Source: Leptospiraceae bacterium (GTDB lineage: Bacteria > Spirochaetota > Leptospiria > Leptospirales > Leptospiraceae). Taken from it: a DNA stretch of 64,000 nucleotides. Positions 7,701 through 16,506 of this stretch are shown here, piece after piece. Every line of letters begins with the position of its first letter. The first letter of the stretch is position 1. The stretch covers positions 1 through 64,000 of the forward strand of contig CANGZW010000001.1 of assembly GCA_947458405.1 (NCBI GenBank), given 5' to 3'. The translations under genes and the position numbers were made by a program. A model generated the notes under the pieces. The model did not search any database. It was given only the letters and a program-made list of their open reading frames with translations, and had not been told where the DNA came from.

Positions 7701-8822
7701 ATGAATTTAAAAATAAAAAGCCTTTTAAAAAAGATTTTTATTTTTAAATTTGAAAACTTCATAAATATTATTTTCAACTATTACTTTTTAATGTTTATAA
7801 GTTTATTTATAATCATTTCAATTCCATTTTCACAGGCTATTTTATTTCCTGATTCAGATGGTGATGGTATTACGGATAAATTAGAAATATACGCTGGACT
7901 TAATCCTAAAGAAGATGAATGTCAGCCCAGAAAATGCAGAGGTATTTCGATTCAGGGCTCTATCAATGGAGAGTATATGATCTTACTCTTGGGACAAAAT
8001 TTAAGTATGCAGGACAAATCCTTTGATGGGGTTACTAAATTAGATTCAATTAAGTCAGTTGTAAAAGACTATGTACAAAACTCTCCAAACTTTATAAGGA
8101 TAGGAGCATATACTTATGGGAGGCAGGGTTGTTCTGCTTTCGATGAATTACAATCTCCATTTAAAAATGTATCAAAATCAAACTTAATTAAAGAAATTGA
8201 AAATTTGCAAGCGACTGGTAGTAGTTCTATTGCCCTTACAGTGGATAAATTGAGAGATGAATTGAAAAATAAAAAAGGAAAATTCAATATTTTACTTATT
8301 ATAGATGGGCTCAATAAGTGTGAAGGGAATTTATCAGATTCCTTAAAAAAACTTATGGCATTGAACACATTTCAAACAGGTATTAAAGTATTTATTACTG
8401 GAATCGACATACCAAAAGATAAGATAGGCGAACTTGAAAAAATTGCTGAAGAAAATAATGTTCGCTTTTCCCTAATAAATTCAAGCTCCGAACTTAAGAA
8501 AATTTTTGAGCCTCCACTCAAAGAAGTAATAAATAGTTTACGAGGTATGATATGTATTCAAGTCGAATTAGATGATCTAATTCGATGTGAATCTAATAAA
8601 ATTAATCAGCTAAAAAGAATTTCAATCAGAAAGTTAAATAATCCAATAGATAAAGATTTTAATGCTGAAGAAAAAGATTATTTCTTACAGCAAATTCCTG
8701 AAGTGGAAGTAAAATCTAAAATAAAGTTAGAAGCCTACGATCAATATAAGAAAGAAACGAATGGAAACTATCAGAAAAAAATTATTGAACTTTCTAAAAT
8801 AATAACTACTGAAACTAGATAG
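7701..8822 (+). CDS. Exported protein with thrombospondin-3-type calcium motif and VWA-like domain
   Basis: 373 aa. A basic N-terminus and hydrophobic segment (~25-50) suggest a signal anchor. Immediately after it is DSDGDGITDKLE, a D-x-D-x-D-G calcium-binding loop of the thrombospondin type-3 kind, then a Cys-containing linker. Residues ~95-270 look like a von Willebrand A/Rossmann domain: a strand YMILLLGQNLSMQ where DxSxS would sit, FDGVTKLDSIKSVVKDYV, and FNILLIIDGLNKCEG. The first MIDAS Asp appears replaced, so metal-dependent adhesion is uncertain. The C-terminus is helical and charged. It probably acts outside the inner membrane. It starts six bases after the rhomboid stop, so the two are likely co-transcribed, and it could be a rhomboid substrate (speculative). 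Confidence 0.65.
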   Translation: MNLKIKSLLKKIFIFKFENFINIIFNYYFLMFISLFIIISIPFSQAILFPDSDGDGITDKLEIYAGLNPKEDECQPRKCRGISIQGSINGEYMILLLGQNLSMQDKSFDGVTKLDSIKSVVKDYVQNSPNFIRIGAYTYGRQGCSAFDELQSPFKNVSKSNLIKEIENLQATGSSSIALTVDKLRDELKNKKGKFNILLIIDGLNKCEGNLSDSLKKLMALNTFQTGIKVFITGIDIPKDKIGELEKIAEENNVRFSLINSSSELKKIFEPPLKEVINSLRGMICIQVELDDLIRCESNKINQLKRISIRKLNNPIDKDFNAEEKDYFLQQIPEVEVKSKIKLEAYDQYKKETNGNYQKKIIELSKIITTETR

Positions 8823-8824
8823 TA

Positions 8825-10135
8825 TTACTGAAATTCAAATCTCTTTTTAAATCCTTCCACGGTTCTTTTAAAATTTGCATCATTTTTCATTTTTTCATTA
8901 ATCTTTTTAATAGCAGATATTACAGTAGTATGTTTCGTCTGAAATATCTTTCCTATGAATGTTTTATTCAGTTTACACAAATCAAATAATAAATACATAC
9001 AAATATGTCGTGGGATAATAAACTCAGCTTTCCTACTTTTACTTGTGATGTTTGATTTTTCTTGGGAATAATATTCACACACCGCATCTAAGATTTTTTC
9101 GGAAGGAACCTGAACTTTACCTTGTTTCTCTAGCCTAGACTCCAAAATATCCTTAATTTTATCTTCCGGCAATATTAAGACATTATAAGTTTTTTTATAA
9201 AGTGTAAGCTCATTGAGACAACCTATGATTGAGCGTATGTCAGAACGAAAATTTTCTTTTATAAAAGAGATAGATTCTTTTGTTAATTCTAAAGAGAGCT
9301 CTTTGGATCTAGCAGTAATGATAGACTCCCGCACTTTAGGATCTGGGGATCGAATTTCAACTTGGTATCCGGTTGCAAATCTTGACTTAAGTCTATCTTG
9401 CAGTGGTAGTTCGTGAATTGGTCTATCCGATGCAATGATAATCTGGCGTTTTCTTTCTGATAAATAATTGAAAAGGTGAAAGAATTCTTCCTGAGTTTTC
9501 TCAGCACTACTATTCAATTGGTGTATGTCATCAATAATCAGGGTAGTATACGACTGGTATTTCGTTCGAAAGCCTTCTATATTTTGTTTATTTTGAACAT
9601 TATATACAAATTCAGAAAGGAAGCTACTAATTGGAATATAACGCACAGTTTGTCCGGGAATTTTTTGAATATTAGCCCCTATAGCTTGTAAGAGATGAGT
9701 TTTACCTGTTCCTACTTTTCCGAATATATAGAGAGGATTGATACTTCCTGGTTTTTGTGTTACTTCTTTGCAGGCAGAATATGCAAGAAGATTAGATTCT
9801 CCAGTATGAAAATTTTGGAGAGAATAGTCCGGATTAAAATGATAGAGATCTTCATTGAATTTATCTTCAACAAAACCAGAAAGGGGCTTTTTAGTTTCCT
9901 TATCTACTAAAATTTCTATTTGAACTTTACTTCCCAAAACTCTTTCAACGGCATCAATAATAAAATGTTGGTATTTCTTTATAACGTGTTCTTTGACCAC
10001 TGCTGATGGCGCCCGCAAAACTAACCTATCCCTATCAAAATTTTCCATTGATAAGGGAGATATGAATGGATCATAATAAATGGGTGGTATTTGCTTGGAT
10101 ACTTCTTGTAAAACTTCGGGCCAACTAAGGGTCAT
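8825..10135 (-). CDS. dnaA: Chromosomal replication initiator protein DnaA
   Basis: I place the start at the ATG at 10135 (436 aa) because GGAG lies just upstream and the product begins MTLSWPEVLQEVSKQIPP, a normal DnaA domain I; the frame is open further to a TTG at 10216. Domain III has Walker A GKVGTGKTHLL, Walker B TLIIDDIH, and the sensor/arginine region RLKSRF. Domain IV has PRHICMYLLFDL and then IFQTKHTTVISA, where most DnaAs have EFGGRDHTTVxHA: one residue shorter and without the Asp that reads the DnaA box. I recall leptospiral DnaAs having a similar FQTxHTTV form, so this is probably lineage-typical. It initiates replication by binding oriC. No dnaN, recF or gyrB adjoins it. Confidence 0.95.
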   Translation of the reverse strand: MTLSWPEVLQEVSKQIPPIYYDPFISPLSMENFDRDRLVLRAPSAVVKEHVIKKYQHFIIDAVERVLGSKVQIEILVDKETKKPLSGFVEDKFNEDLYHFNPDYSLQNFHTGESNLLAYSACKEVTQKPGSINPLYIFGKVGTGKTHLLQAIGANIQKIPGQTVRYIPISSFLSEFVYNVQNKQNIEGFRTKYQSYTTLIIDDIHQLNSSAEKTQEEFFHLFNYLSERKRQIIIASDRPIHELPLQDRLKSRFATGYQVEIRSPDPKVRESIITARSKELSLELTKESISFIKENFRSDIRSIIGCLNELTLYKKTYNVLILPEDKIKDILESRLEKQGKVQVPSEKILDAVCEYYSQEKSNITSKSRKAEFIIPRHICMYLLFDLCKLNKTFIGKIFQTKHTTVISAIKKINEKMKNDANFKRTVEGFKKRFEFQ

Positions 10136-10608
10136 GGTTTCTCCAGATGAACAATCTAAGATTCTATAAAAAACCATCCTCTTAGAATTAAAACCTAAAT
10201 TCGGAATTGTACTCAAAGAATTTAAAAAAAAATTGACATAATACAGATTTTAAATAATATTATGTCTCATTAAAACGAATAAAAAATATAAAATATTGAT
10301 TATGTCTTATTAAGAAGGTACAATTTTTGATAAACACTTTAGCAAGTACTAAATTAATAAGATATTAAAAGGATAGGGTATTAGAAAAAGAAAATATAGA
10401 AATTTATTTCGTTCGAAAATTTGTAATAAGAATTTTTATAAAACTTGGTAATATAAATATACAAAGATTATAAACGAAAATTTTTATTTTGTTGGATTCA
10501 ATAATTACTTTATACAGAAAGAAATAAATATTCGTAGAAAATTATAAAAATCTGTTTCTAATTGACTGAATTTTATAATTTGGGATTCTTCTTACTTGGG
10601 GGAAAAAT
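10136..10608. other. AT-rich region upstream of dnaA, possible replication origin/regulatory region
   Basis: 473 bases between dnaA and the divergent SGNH lipoprotein gene, almost pure A/T beyond 10217. No perfect TTATCCACA box is visible on either strand. Instead three TTATGTC sequences occur at 10232-10313. TATAAT at 10574-10579 and a GGGGG ribosome site belong to the plus-strand gene. The combination of dnaA, high A/T content and repeated 9-mers suits an origin or an autoregulated dnaA promoter, but no experiment or strand-skew calculation supports it here. Confidence 0.4.
10232..10313. repeat. Three TTATGTC boxes upstream of dnaA
   Basis: TTATGTCTC at 10260-10268 and TTATGTCTT at 10300-10308 are direct repeats exactly 40 bp apart within a 15-bp unit ATTATGTCTyATTAA (14/15 identical). 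TTATGTCAA is on the minus strand at 10232-10240. The full 18-mer at 10256-10273 recurs inverted at 30007-30024. They share TTAT with the classical DnaA box but differ in the remaining bases. Confidence 0.6.
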
Positions 10609-11505
10609 ATGAGAATAAAAAGAATAATAATTATATTTTTACTGTCATTCCTTTCTTTGGGAATCATGAATTGTGATTCAGCAAAGAAAAATACTGCCTT
10701 ATTAGATGATAAGCAAATTGCCTGTTATGTTTTGGCAACATGTAACTATCAGGCAGGGGTAAAGTTCGGAATGGTAGGGGATAGCTGGACTGATTTAATT
10801 TATGGATCGAAAGTCGTAGAAACTCTCAGAGTTCAATTAGAGAAATACCATGGATATAAAATAGTAGGGGCGACTAAAGCTGCAGAGACCTTAGCTGGAG
10901 TTCTTAGTCTGAATACTCATATAAAGGTTATAGATGAGACTGGACCTAGTATTAAATATATGTTAATATCCATGGGAGGAAATGACATACAGGGAAGTGT
11001 TGAAGCTTATAAAAACAATGGATTTGTGACTGAAAAAACAAATCGGTTGGTTACTTTTAAATCAAATTTAAAAAAAATGATTGTTACTGGCAATGCATAT
11101 AAAGTATCAAAGTATGGAGGAGATCCCATCCTATGGGTCATTCATGGGTATGATTTTGCTTCTCCTGATAATGAGATTAATTCCTTATCAACAACTACTT
11201 GTCGTACAACATTAAAAACTACAGGTGGTTTTACAGATGCGCAGGTAAATGGTACAGATCCAAGTGGACTTGGGCTACCACAACTCTTCAATGAGTACAA
11301 TGCTTTGTTGTACACAGTGACTACGGAAGAGCCGTATCTGAGGTATATTGATTTACGTTATACACTAGGAGCTTCTGCAAGTAATAATTATATATCTACT
11401 GCGAGTCTATATGGAGATTGTATTCACCCTACATCAGTTGGATTTAGAATCATAGGTGAGAAATATGCAACTGCAGTTAAGGGGTTAACAAATGATGAAA
11501 GATAA
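10609..11505 (+). CDS. SGNH/GDSL-type hydrolase lipoprotein
   Basis: 298 aa with signal peptide and lipobox LGIMNC (Cys22). Catalytic blocks are present: block I KFGMVGDSWTD (Ser59), block III MLISMGGNDI (Gly-Asn around 124-125), and block V GDCIHPTSVGF with the Asp and His of the triad. SGNH enzymes are esterases, acyltransferases or carbohydrate O-acetyl-modifying enzymes. Here it precedes, with a 14-base overlap, an outer-membrane-like protein and then a 979-aa SGNH-MBOAT fusion, which points to adding or moving acyl groups on an envelope or exported glycan. GGGGG lies seven bases before the ATG and TATAAT 30 bases before that. Confidence 0.8.
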   Translation: MRIKRIIIIFLLSFLSLGIMNCDSAKKNTALLDDKQIACYVLATCNYQAGVKFGMVGDSWTDLIYGSKVVETLRVQLEKYHGYKIVGATKAAETLAGVLSLNTHIKVIDETGPSIKYMLISMGGNDIQGSVEAYKNNGFVTEKTNRLVTFKSNLKKMIVTGNAYKVSKYGGDPILWVIHGYDFASPDNEINSLSTTTCRTTLKTTGGFTDAQVNGTDPSGLGLPQLFNEYNALLYTVTTEEPYLRYIDLRYTLGASASNNYISTASLYGDCIHPTSVGFRIIGEKYATAVKGLTNDER

Positions 11506-12295
11506 ATTTATATTATTAATTATTTTAAGTTTTATAACTATATTTCTAAGCCCTGTATCAGCAGATAGTTCTCAATTTGGTCATCCACTAAGAATTGAGC
11601 CTGCTGGTATATATAACAAGGTAAGGGTAGATGGTACTTATACCCAAAAAAAGACAGATAAGACTTTTGAAAAAGATAAGACTGGTTCGGTAGAAGGAGA
11701 ATTTATCTTTTTAAATAACTTTTCTCTCAAAGTAAATGGTGGAGCTACCAGGTATGAAACCGTAGGTGAGAAAACTATTGTTCAAAATGACAGGTGGAAT
11801 ACGACCCTAAAGTTTGCAAGTGAAAGTGGTGGTAGTAATCTTCGATTTGTATGGGGTGGAGGAGTAAGATTGTATGACAAGCAAAGGACTCAAAACCCTA
11901 GATATGATGTAACACCTGATGTTTATATTGTAAGACCAAATCTTTCATTTGGGGTTGGAATTGGGATATTTGAATTTCAAGCGGATCTCTCTATGCAATC
12001 TGAAACAAATAGTAAATTCAGAGAAGTAAATAATCAGGACTTTAGAAGATCTTATCAGGCTGGTGGGTTAGTTTCTGTGAATTTAGGTAATTTAAGATTA
12101 TTGGCTGAGACTGAGTATCGCGTTCCATATGATAAAAAAGTTGATACAAATATTAGATTTTGGAATTTCTATCCTGGAATTAGTTATAAGATATTTGATC
12201 AAACAATGATTTCATTATCAGGACAAATTCCGGTTAATGGAGAATCTAGTGAGTTAGGTAGAGGATTTAGGTTTAGCCTATTTCAATTTTTTTAA
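11492..12295 (+). CDS. Predicted outer-membrane beta-barrel-like protein of the SGNH/MBOAT cassette
   Basis: 267 aa. It has a clear signal peptide (KDKFILLIILSFITIFLSPVSA, cleavage after about residue 24). The mature part is built of short alternating polar/hydrophobic strands with many Gly/Asn/Thr turns (for example FLNNFSLKVNGG, RFVWGGGVRLY, FRFSLFQFF) and ends in Phe, as many outer-membrane barrels do. No named family was recognised. The start is ATGATG at 11492, overlapping the upstream lipoprotein gene by 14 bases; the second ATG is equally possible. It lies four bases from the SGNH-MBOAT gene, so it may form an outer-membrane port or partner in the same acylation or secretion pathway (inference). 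Confidence 0.6.
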   Translation: MMKDKFILLIILSFITIFLSPVSADSSQFGHPLRIEPAGIYNKVRVDGTYTQKKTDKTFEKDKTGSVEGEFIFLNNFSLKVNGGATRYETVGEKTIVQNDRWNTTLKFASESGGSNLRFVWGGGVRLYDKQRTQNPRYDVTPDVYIVRPNLSFGVGIGIFEFQADLSMQSETNSKFREVNNQDFRRSYQAGGLVSVNLGNLRLLAETEYRVPYDKKVDTNIRFWNFYPGISYKIFDQTMISLSGQIPVNGESSELGRGFRFSLFQFF

Positions 12296-12298
12296 TAG

Positions 12299-15238
12299 AT
12301 GAGTTCAGTATCACGAAAAGGACTTTTTTTATTATTTTGGATATTAACCTTATTAAGTTTTTCTTGTGTTCAAAAAGTTTATCTGGATCCAGTTAACATA
12401 AAATTTTTTCCGGATCCGGATGAATTAAAACCAGACCTCTATTTTGAATTAAAATCTTATCTTTTTCCTCCCAAAAAAGAAACAATAGAATTACCTATAT
12501 TAAAAGATGAAATTTTTGATACAGGTGAAAACTATATATATCTTAAAAATTTTTATGATAAGTTGCATGATTTAGAAATCAATAAAAATAAAGTTGTTCG
12601 GATACTGCATTTTGGTGATTCGATTATTTGGGCAGATATCATCACATCTAAATTAAAAAATAAATTTCAAGCGGATTTCGGGGATGGTGGTCGGGGAGCC
12701 ATTCCAGTGTACTATAAATTGGAAAGAGCTTTTTTAAATCATGGTAATCCAACTTCAGAATCTAACTTCATAAGAGAAAAAGCAAAGCCCTGGGGATCCC
12801 CTAATCATAATATTGGCTTTTTAGGAGAATCATTTTTACCATTAAGTTCTAATTCAACATCTACTCAGATATTGGGCAAAGATCAAACATCATGGTTAAA
12901 AGCAGGCCTGATACTGCATTCACAAAAAAGTGATACGTTTCAATCTAAACCAATAAATATTAATATAAATTATGGAAATGGAAAAATAAATATAAAAGAA
13001 ACTTTATATAATGATAAATGCGAATTTTATGAATATTCTATACCTCCATCCGATAAAGTATCTTTTAATTTTGAAGGAACAACTGGAAATTTACCATACA
13101 TAGATGCATTAACATTAGAAACATCTTATGGAGTTTCTTATTCGCCGGTTTCAGTCATGGGATTAGAATTAAATGATCAATTAATTTCGGATGAAGACAA
13201 GTTTGAATGTGGAATAAAAAAGTTTAAACCAGATTTAATTGTATTACAATATGGTGTTAATGAATCACAAAATATGTGGTTATCATCCCAGAGGAATCAG
13301 GACTTTTACCTTAATAGTACTAGAAAAGTCTTGAATAGATTTAAAACTAAATCTAATGATTCCACTATTTTAATTATTGGACCTGTAGAAAGGGTAAGAC
13401 CTGATTCTACTGGTAAATTAATTACAATGCCTGAGATGCTTAAAATAAGAGAAGTTTATAAGAAAGTAGCTAAAGAATATGGTGTATCATTTTATGATAG
13501 TTTTTTAGCAATGGGAGGCGAGGGAAAAAGTGCAGAACTTATCCGTATGGGTATAATTCAACAAGACAGAACTCATTTAACAAGACCCGGTGGCGATTAT
13601 CTAGCAGAATTATTTTATACTGATTTTTACAATCAATACCAAAAATATTTAGGTCATAAAAATAATATTATCGAAAAAAAAAAGATACTGGAAAAAAAGG
13701 AAGCTAATCGAGCTGTAAATTTTACAAGTAAGGCTTATTTCTATTTTTTTATATTAGTAATTTTTACAATTTATATAGTTAAAAAATATCCACATTTAAA
13801 GTTAGTATTTTTATTACTATATTCTTACTATTTTTATATTAGTTGGAATTTATATCCAATTTTATTATTATTATTTTCAACAATAACAGATTATTTTCTA
13901 GCTTTAAAAATTGAGAATTCTAGGGCTGAAGATAAAGATACAAAAATATACTTATTTTTATCTTTATCTTTTAATCTGGGATTATTATTTATATTTAAAT
14001 ATTTAAATTTCTCTATCGAAATACTAAATAATTTTATTTATTTAATAAGCTCAAGCTCTGAGATAGATAAATTAGAAATACTATTACCTGTTGGTATTTC
14101 ATTTTACACATTTCAGACCTTATCTTATACAATAGATGTATATAAAGGAAATATGAGAGCAGAGAAGAATTTTTTAAAATTTGCTTTATTTGTTACTTTT
14201 TTCCCCCAATTGGTAGCGGGACCTATTGTTAGAGCAAATCATTTCCTCCCATCTATCAATCCTTATATGAGGCATTTTTCACCTTCTTTTGATAAATTTT
14301 CTATTGGAATCTTCTTTATTTTTTGTGGTTTGTTTAAGAAATTAGGAGCAGATTGGTTAGGAGCAAATTTAATAGATAGAGTTTACTCCGCTCCTGAAAT
14401 GTATTCATCACTAGAAATTATTACTGCTATATACGGATATGCTTTTCAAATATATGGTGATTTTTCAGGTTATACGGATATTGCGATTGGATCTGCGATG
14501 ATAATAGGATTTAATTTAACATTAAATTTTAATCGTCCTTATCAATCCTCCTCCATAAATGAATTTTGGAGAAGATGGCATATTTCGTTAGGTTCTTGGT
14601 TTCGGGACTATCTCTATATTGCACTTGGGGGAAATAGAAGTAGGGTATATTTAAATTTATTTATTACAATGTTTTTGTGTGGCTTATGGCATGGTGCATC
14701 AATAAACTTCGTAATTTGGGGAATGTATCACGGATTATTTTTAGGATTAGAAAGATGGCTCAAATATCCCAAATCACTAAAAAATATTAAACAGTTTTCC
14801 TTTGATTCCATTAAACAAAACCTGATTGCTACCAAAGAATTATCTAATATGAATTCAAAGAAAACTATAATAATTTCTAATTTAAAAAGATTTATTAAAT
14901 TTAATCTAAATGAATACATTAGAGTAATAGTTACATTTCAAATAGTAGTTATAGGTTGGGTTTTATTCCGCATGGAGAGTATTGATAGTTTGATAAAAAT
15001 GATCGAAATTATTTTTTCATTTAATTTTGAATCACCAAATTTAGATAACAATATAATTTTTATTATAATTGGTTTTGGTGTATGGCATCTCAGCTCTGTA
15101 AGAATTAAAGAAAGAATAAAAATTTCATGGATAAATTTACCATCTTCCGTTCAGGGAACAATAGCAGGAATTTTATCTATGGGTATTTATAATATTGGAA
15201 TTTCAGCCCCCAAAGCCTTTATATATTTTCAATTTTAA
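12299..15238 (+). CDS. SGNH hydrolase-MBOAT O-acyltransferase fusion
   Basis: 979 aa. Residues 1-23 form a signal/lipobox-like helix ending LLSFSC. Residues ~98-450 are an SGNH domain: HFGDSIIW (Ser108), LQYGVNES (Asn321) and DRTHLTRPGG (Asp423, His426). From ~478 onward there are ten or more membrane helices forming an AlgI/DltB-type MBOAT domain, with FFPQLVAGPIVR (~634-645), YGDFSGYTDIAIG, FWRRWHISLGSWFRDYLY (~756-773) and CGLWHGA containing the invariant His798. In AlgI/AlgJ/AlgX and PatA/PatB systems these two activities are separate proteins: the MBOAT passes acyl groups across the membrane and the SGNH enzyme transfers them to sugar. Here both are in one chain. The glycan target is unknown. 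Its 3' end overlaps the CBS gene by four bases. Confidence 0.85.
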   Translation: MSSVSRKGLFLLFWILTLLSFSCVQKVYLDPVNIKFFPDPDELKPDLYFELKSYLFPPKKETIELPILKDEIFDTGENYIYLKNFYDKLHDLEINKNKVVRILHFGDSIIWADIITSKLKNKFQADFGDGGRGAIPVYYKLERAFLNHGNPTSESNFIREKAKPWGSPNHNIGFLGESFLPLSSNSTSTQILGKDQTSWLKAGLILHSQKSDTFQSKPINININYGNGKINIKETLYNDKCEFYEYSIPPSDKVSFNFEGTTGNLPYIDALTLETSYGVSYSPVSVMGLELNDQLISDEDKFECGIKKFKPDLIVLQYGVNESQNMWLSSQRNQDFYLNSTRKVLNRFKTKSNDSTILIIGPVERVRPDSTGKLITMPEMLKIREVYKKVAKEYGVSFYDSFLAMGGEGKSAELIRMGIIQQDRTHLTRPGGDYLAELFYTDFYNQYQKYLGHKNNIIEKKKILEKKEANRAVNFTSKAYFYFFILVIFTIYIVKKYPHLKLVFLLLYSYYFYISWNLYPILLLLFSTITDYFLALKIENSRAEDKDTKIYLFLSLSFNLGLLFIFKYLNFSIEILNNFIYLISSSSEIDKLEILLPVGISFYTFQTLSYTIDVYKGNMRAEKNFLKFALFVTFFPQLVAGPIVRANHFLPSINPYMRHFSPSFDKFSIGIFFIFCGLFKKLGADWLGANLIDRVYSAPEMYSSLEIITAIYGYAFQIYGDFSGYTDIAIGSAMIIGFNLTLNFNRPYQSSSINEFWRRWHISLGSWFRDYLYIALGGNRSRVYLNLFITMFLCGLWHGASINFVIWGMYHGLFLGLERWLKYPKSLKNIKQFSFDSIKQNLIATKELSNMNSKKTIIISNLKRFIKFNLNEYIRVIVTFQIVVIGWVLFRMESIDSLIKMIEIIFSFNFESPNLDNNIIFIIIGFGVWHLSSVRIKERIKISWINLPSSVQGTIAGILSMGIYNIGISAPKAFIYFQF

Positions 15239-15873
15239 ATATATAAATTCATACTGGTATGTAACATAACTGACTTTAGGATATCATTACGCGTAACTAT
15301 TCCAACCAAATCGGAGGATTCTCTCGAAATAATAGGCAAAGCACCTACGCTTTCTTCAAACATAATTTTTGCAATTTCCCTAATTGCTGTATCTGGGTAT
15401 CCTGTTAAAATCTTTGTCTTCATTATGTCCCCTAATTGAGATTTTTCAATATCGGTGGGAGATTTTCTATAAAGTTGAATTGTATAAAGTAAAATATCTT
15501 TATGAGATACAATTCCTAAAATTTTATTATCCCTTGAAATTATAGGAATGTACCTAATTCTATTTTTATTTAAAATAGATTCCCCCGATGAAAGAGAAGC
15601 ATATACATAGGCGGTATGGAGCGATGTTGACATGATTTCCCGTGCGAAAACTGGAGTTGCTAACTCATCATTCTTAATTTCTTCCTGTGAATAAGATTCA
15701 ATACTATTTCCCATAGAGCTAAAATTCTTTTTGTGGGGCTTATATGTATCCTCATTGACCCGGATGGACTTATCTGGAACCCCTTGGTGGGACGGAGTGA
15801 CTCTTTTGACTATTTCTGATTTATTAGAGGGAATATATGGTTCTGCAATTCCCTGAGTGACCCATGTAAACAT
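15235..15873 (-). CDS. Tandem CBS-domain protein
   Basis: 212 aa. About 85 N-terminal residues are polar and low in recognisable fold. Two CBS repeats follow: ~88-150 (AREIMSTSLHTAYVYASLSSGESIL...RYIPIISRDNKILGIVSHKDILLY) and ~155-210 (IMKTKILTGYPDTAIREIAKIM...VGALPIISRESSDLVGIVTRNDILKSV). CBS pairs bind adenine nucleotides and act as sensory modules; no effector domain is attached, so it probably acts by protein contact. GAAGG lies about nine bases before the ATG. It converges on the MBOAT fusion with a four-base overlap. A second CBS protein is at 48.6 kb. Confidence 0.85.
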   Translation of the reverse strand: MFTWVTQGIAEPYIPSNKSEIVKRVTPSHQGVPDKSIRVNEDTYKPHKKNFSSMGNSIESYSQEEIKNDELATPVFAREIMSTSLHTAYVYASLSSGESILNKNRIRYIPIISRDNKILGIVSHKDILLYTIQLYRKSPTDIEKSQLGDIMKTKILTGYPDTAIREIAKIMFEESVGALPIISRESSDLVGIVTRNDILKSVMLHTSMNLYI

Positions 15874-16093
15874 AATCTATACCTTCAAATAAATACTTAG
15901 TTTAAATATTAATTAGGAATTAGGATAAAGCAAGGGAAAAAAGTAAGGATTGAATAGAAATTTCATGTTTTGTGGAATTTTTCAAATTATGCAAAATATT
16001 GGATGTTAAATGGAGAAAAAATAAATCAGATGAATAAAATATATTTGATTTTTAAGAAAAGTATTATAGGTATTATTGAAGGTTTGGGAAAAA

Positions 16094-16492
16094 ATGCATA
16101 AGTTATTTATTTTAGTAATATTATTTACGATATTGTTTTGTAAACCTAAAGTAAAGAAAGGCATAGATGATCCAATCTGGAGAGAAGAATCCAATAAAAT
16201 TGCATCTGAAATCTGTAATTATATGGAAAAGTGCTCTGCTACAACAATTGAAAAGCTACCCGATTATATGCAAAAACAAGTTAAAGAAGAAATTTCTACT
16301 CCTAATTGTATTGAAAAAAATAAGAAAAGTAATATATACAATCTTAGAGTAAATGATCCAGAATCTGCTAAAACTGCTTTTAGAGAATGTTTTAAATATT
16401 TAAAAACTTTATCTTGTGAAGAAATGGTCAATGCTGGTATTTCTAAAAATGATTTTTGTAATACTATTACACTACTACAAGAAAATAAATAA
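16094..16492 (+). CDS. Small cysteine-containing lipoprotein, unknown function
   Basis: The ATG at 16094 gives 132 aa (an upstream in-frame TTG at 16076 would spoil the signal peptide). MHKLFILVILFTILFC is a textbook lipoprotein signal with Cys16. The mature region is helical and has five further cysteines (EICNYMEKC, TPNC, FRECF, LSCEE, NDFC), suggesting disulfides outside the inner membrane. It resembles small multi-cysteine lipoproteins of Leptospira in general character, but I cannot assign a family. It is followed after 14 bases by the membrane phosphatase gene, so it may be co-transcribed. Confidence 0.65.
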   Translation: MHKLFILVILFTILFCKPKVKKGIDDPIWREESNKIASEICNYMEKCSATTIEKLPDYMQKQVKEEISTPNCIEKNKKSNIYNLRVNDPESAKTAFRECFKYLKTLSCEEMVNAGISKNDFCNTITLLQENK

Positions 16493-16506
16493 TTTTATAA
16501 AATAAA

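Noticed and set aside
10231-10258. TTGACA and TAATAT with 16-bp spacing on the plus strand upstream of dnaA
   Set aside because: It would read away from dnaA with the next plus-strand gene 350 bases off; AT-rich DNA yields such matches easily. TTGACA also overlaps one TTATGTC box.
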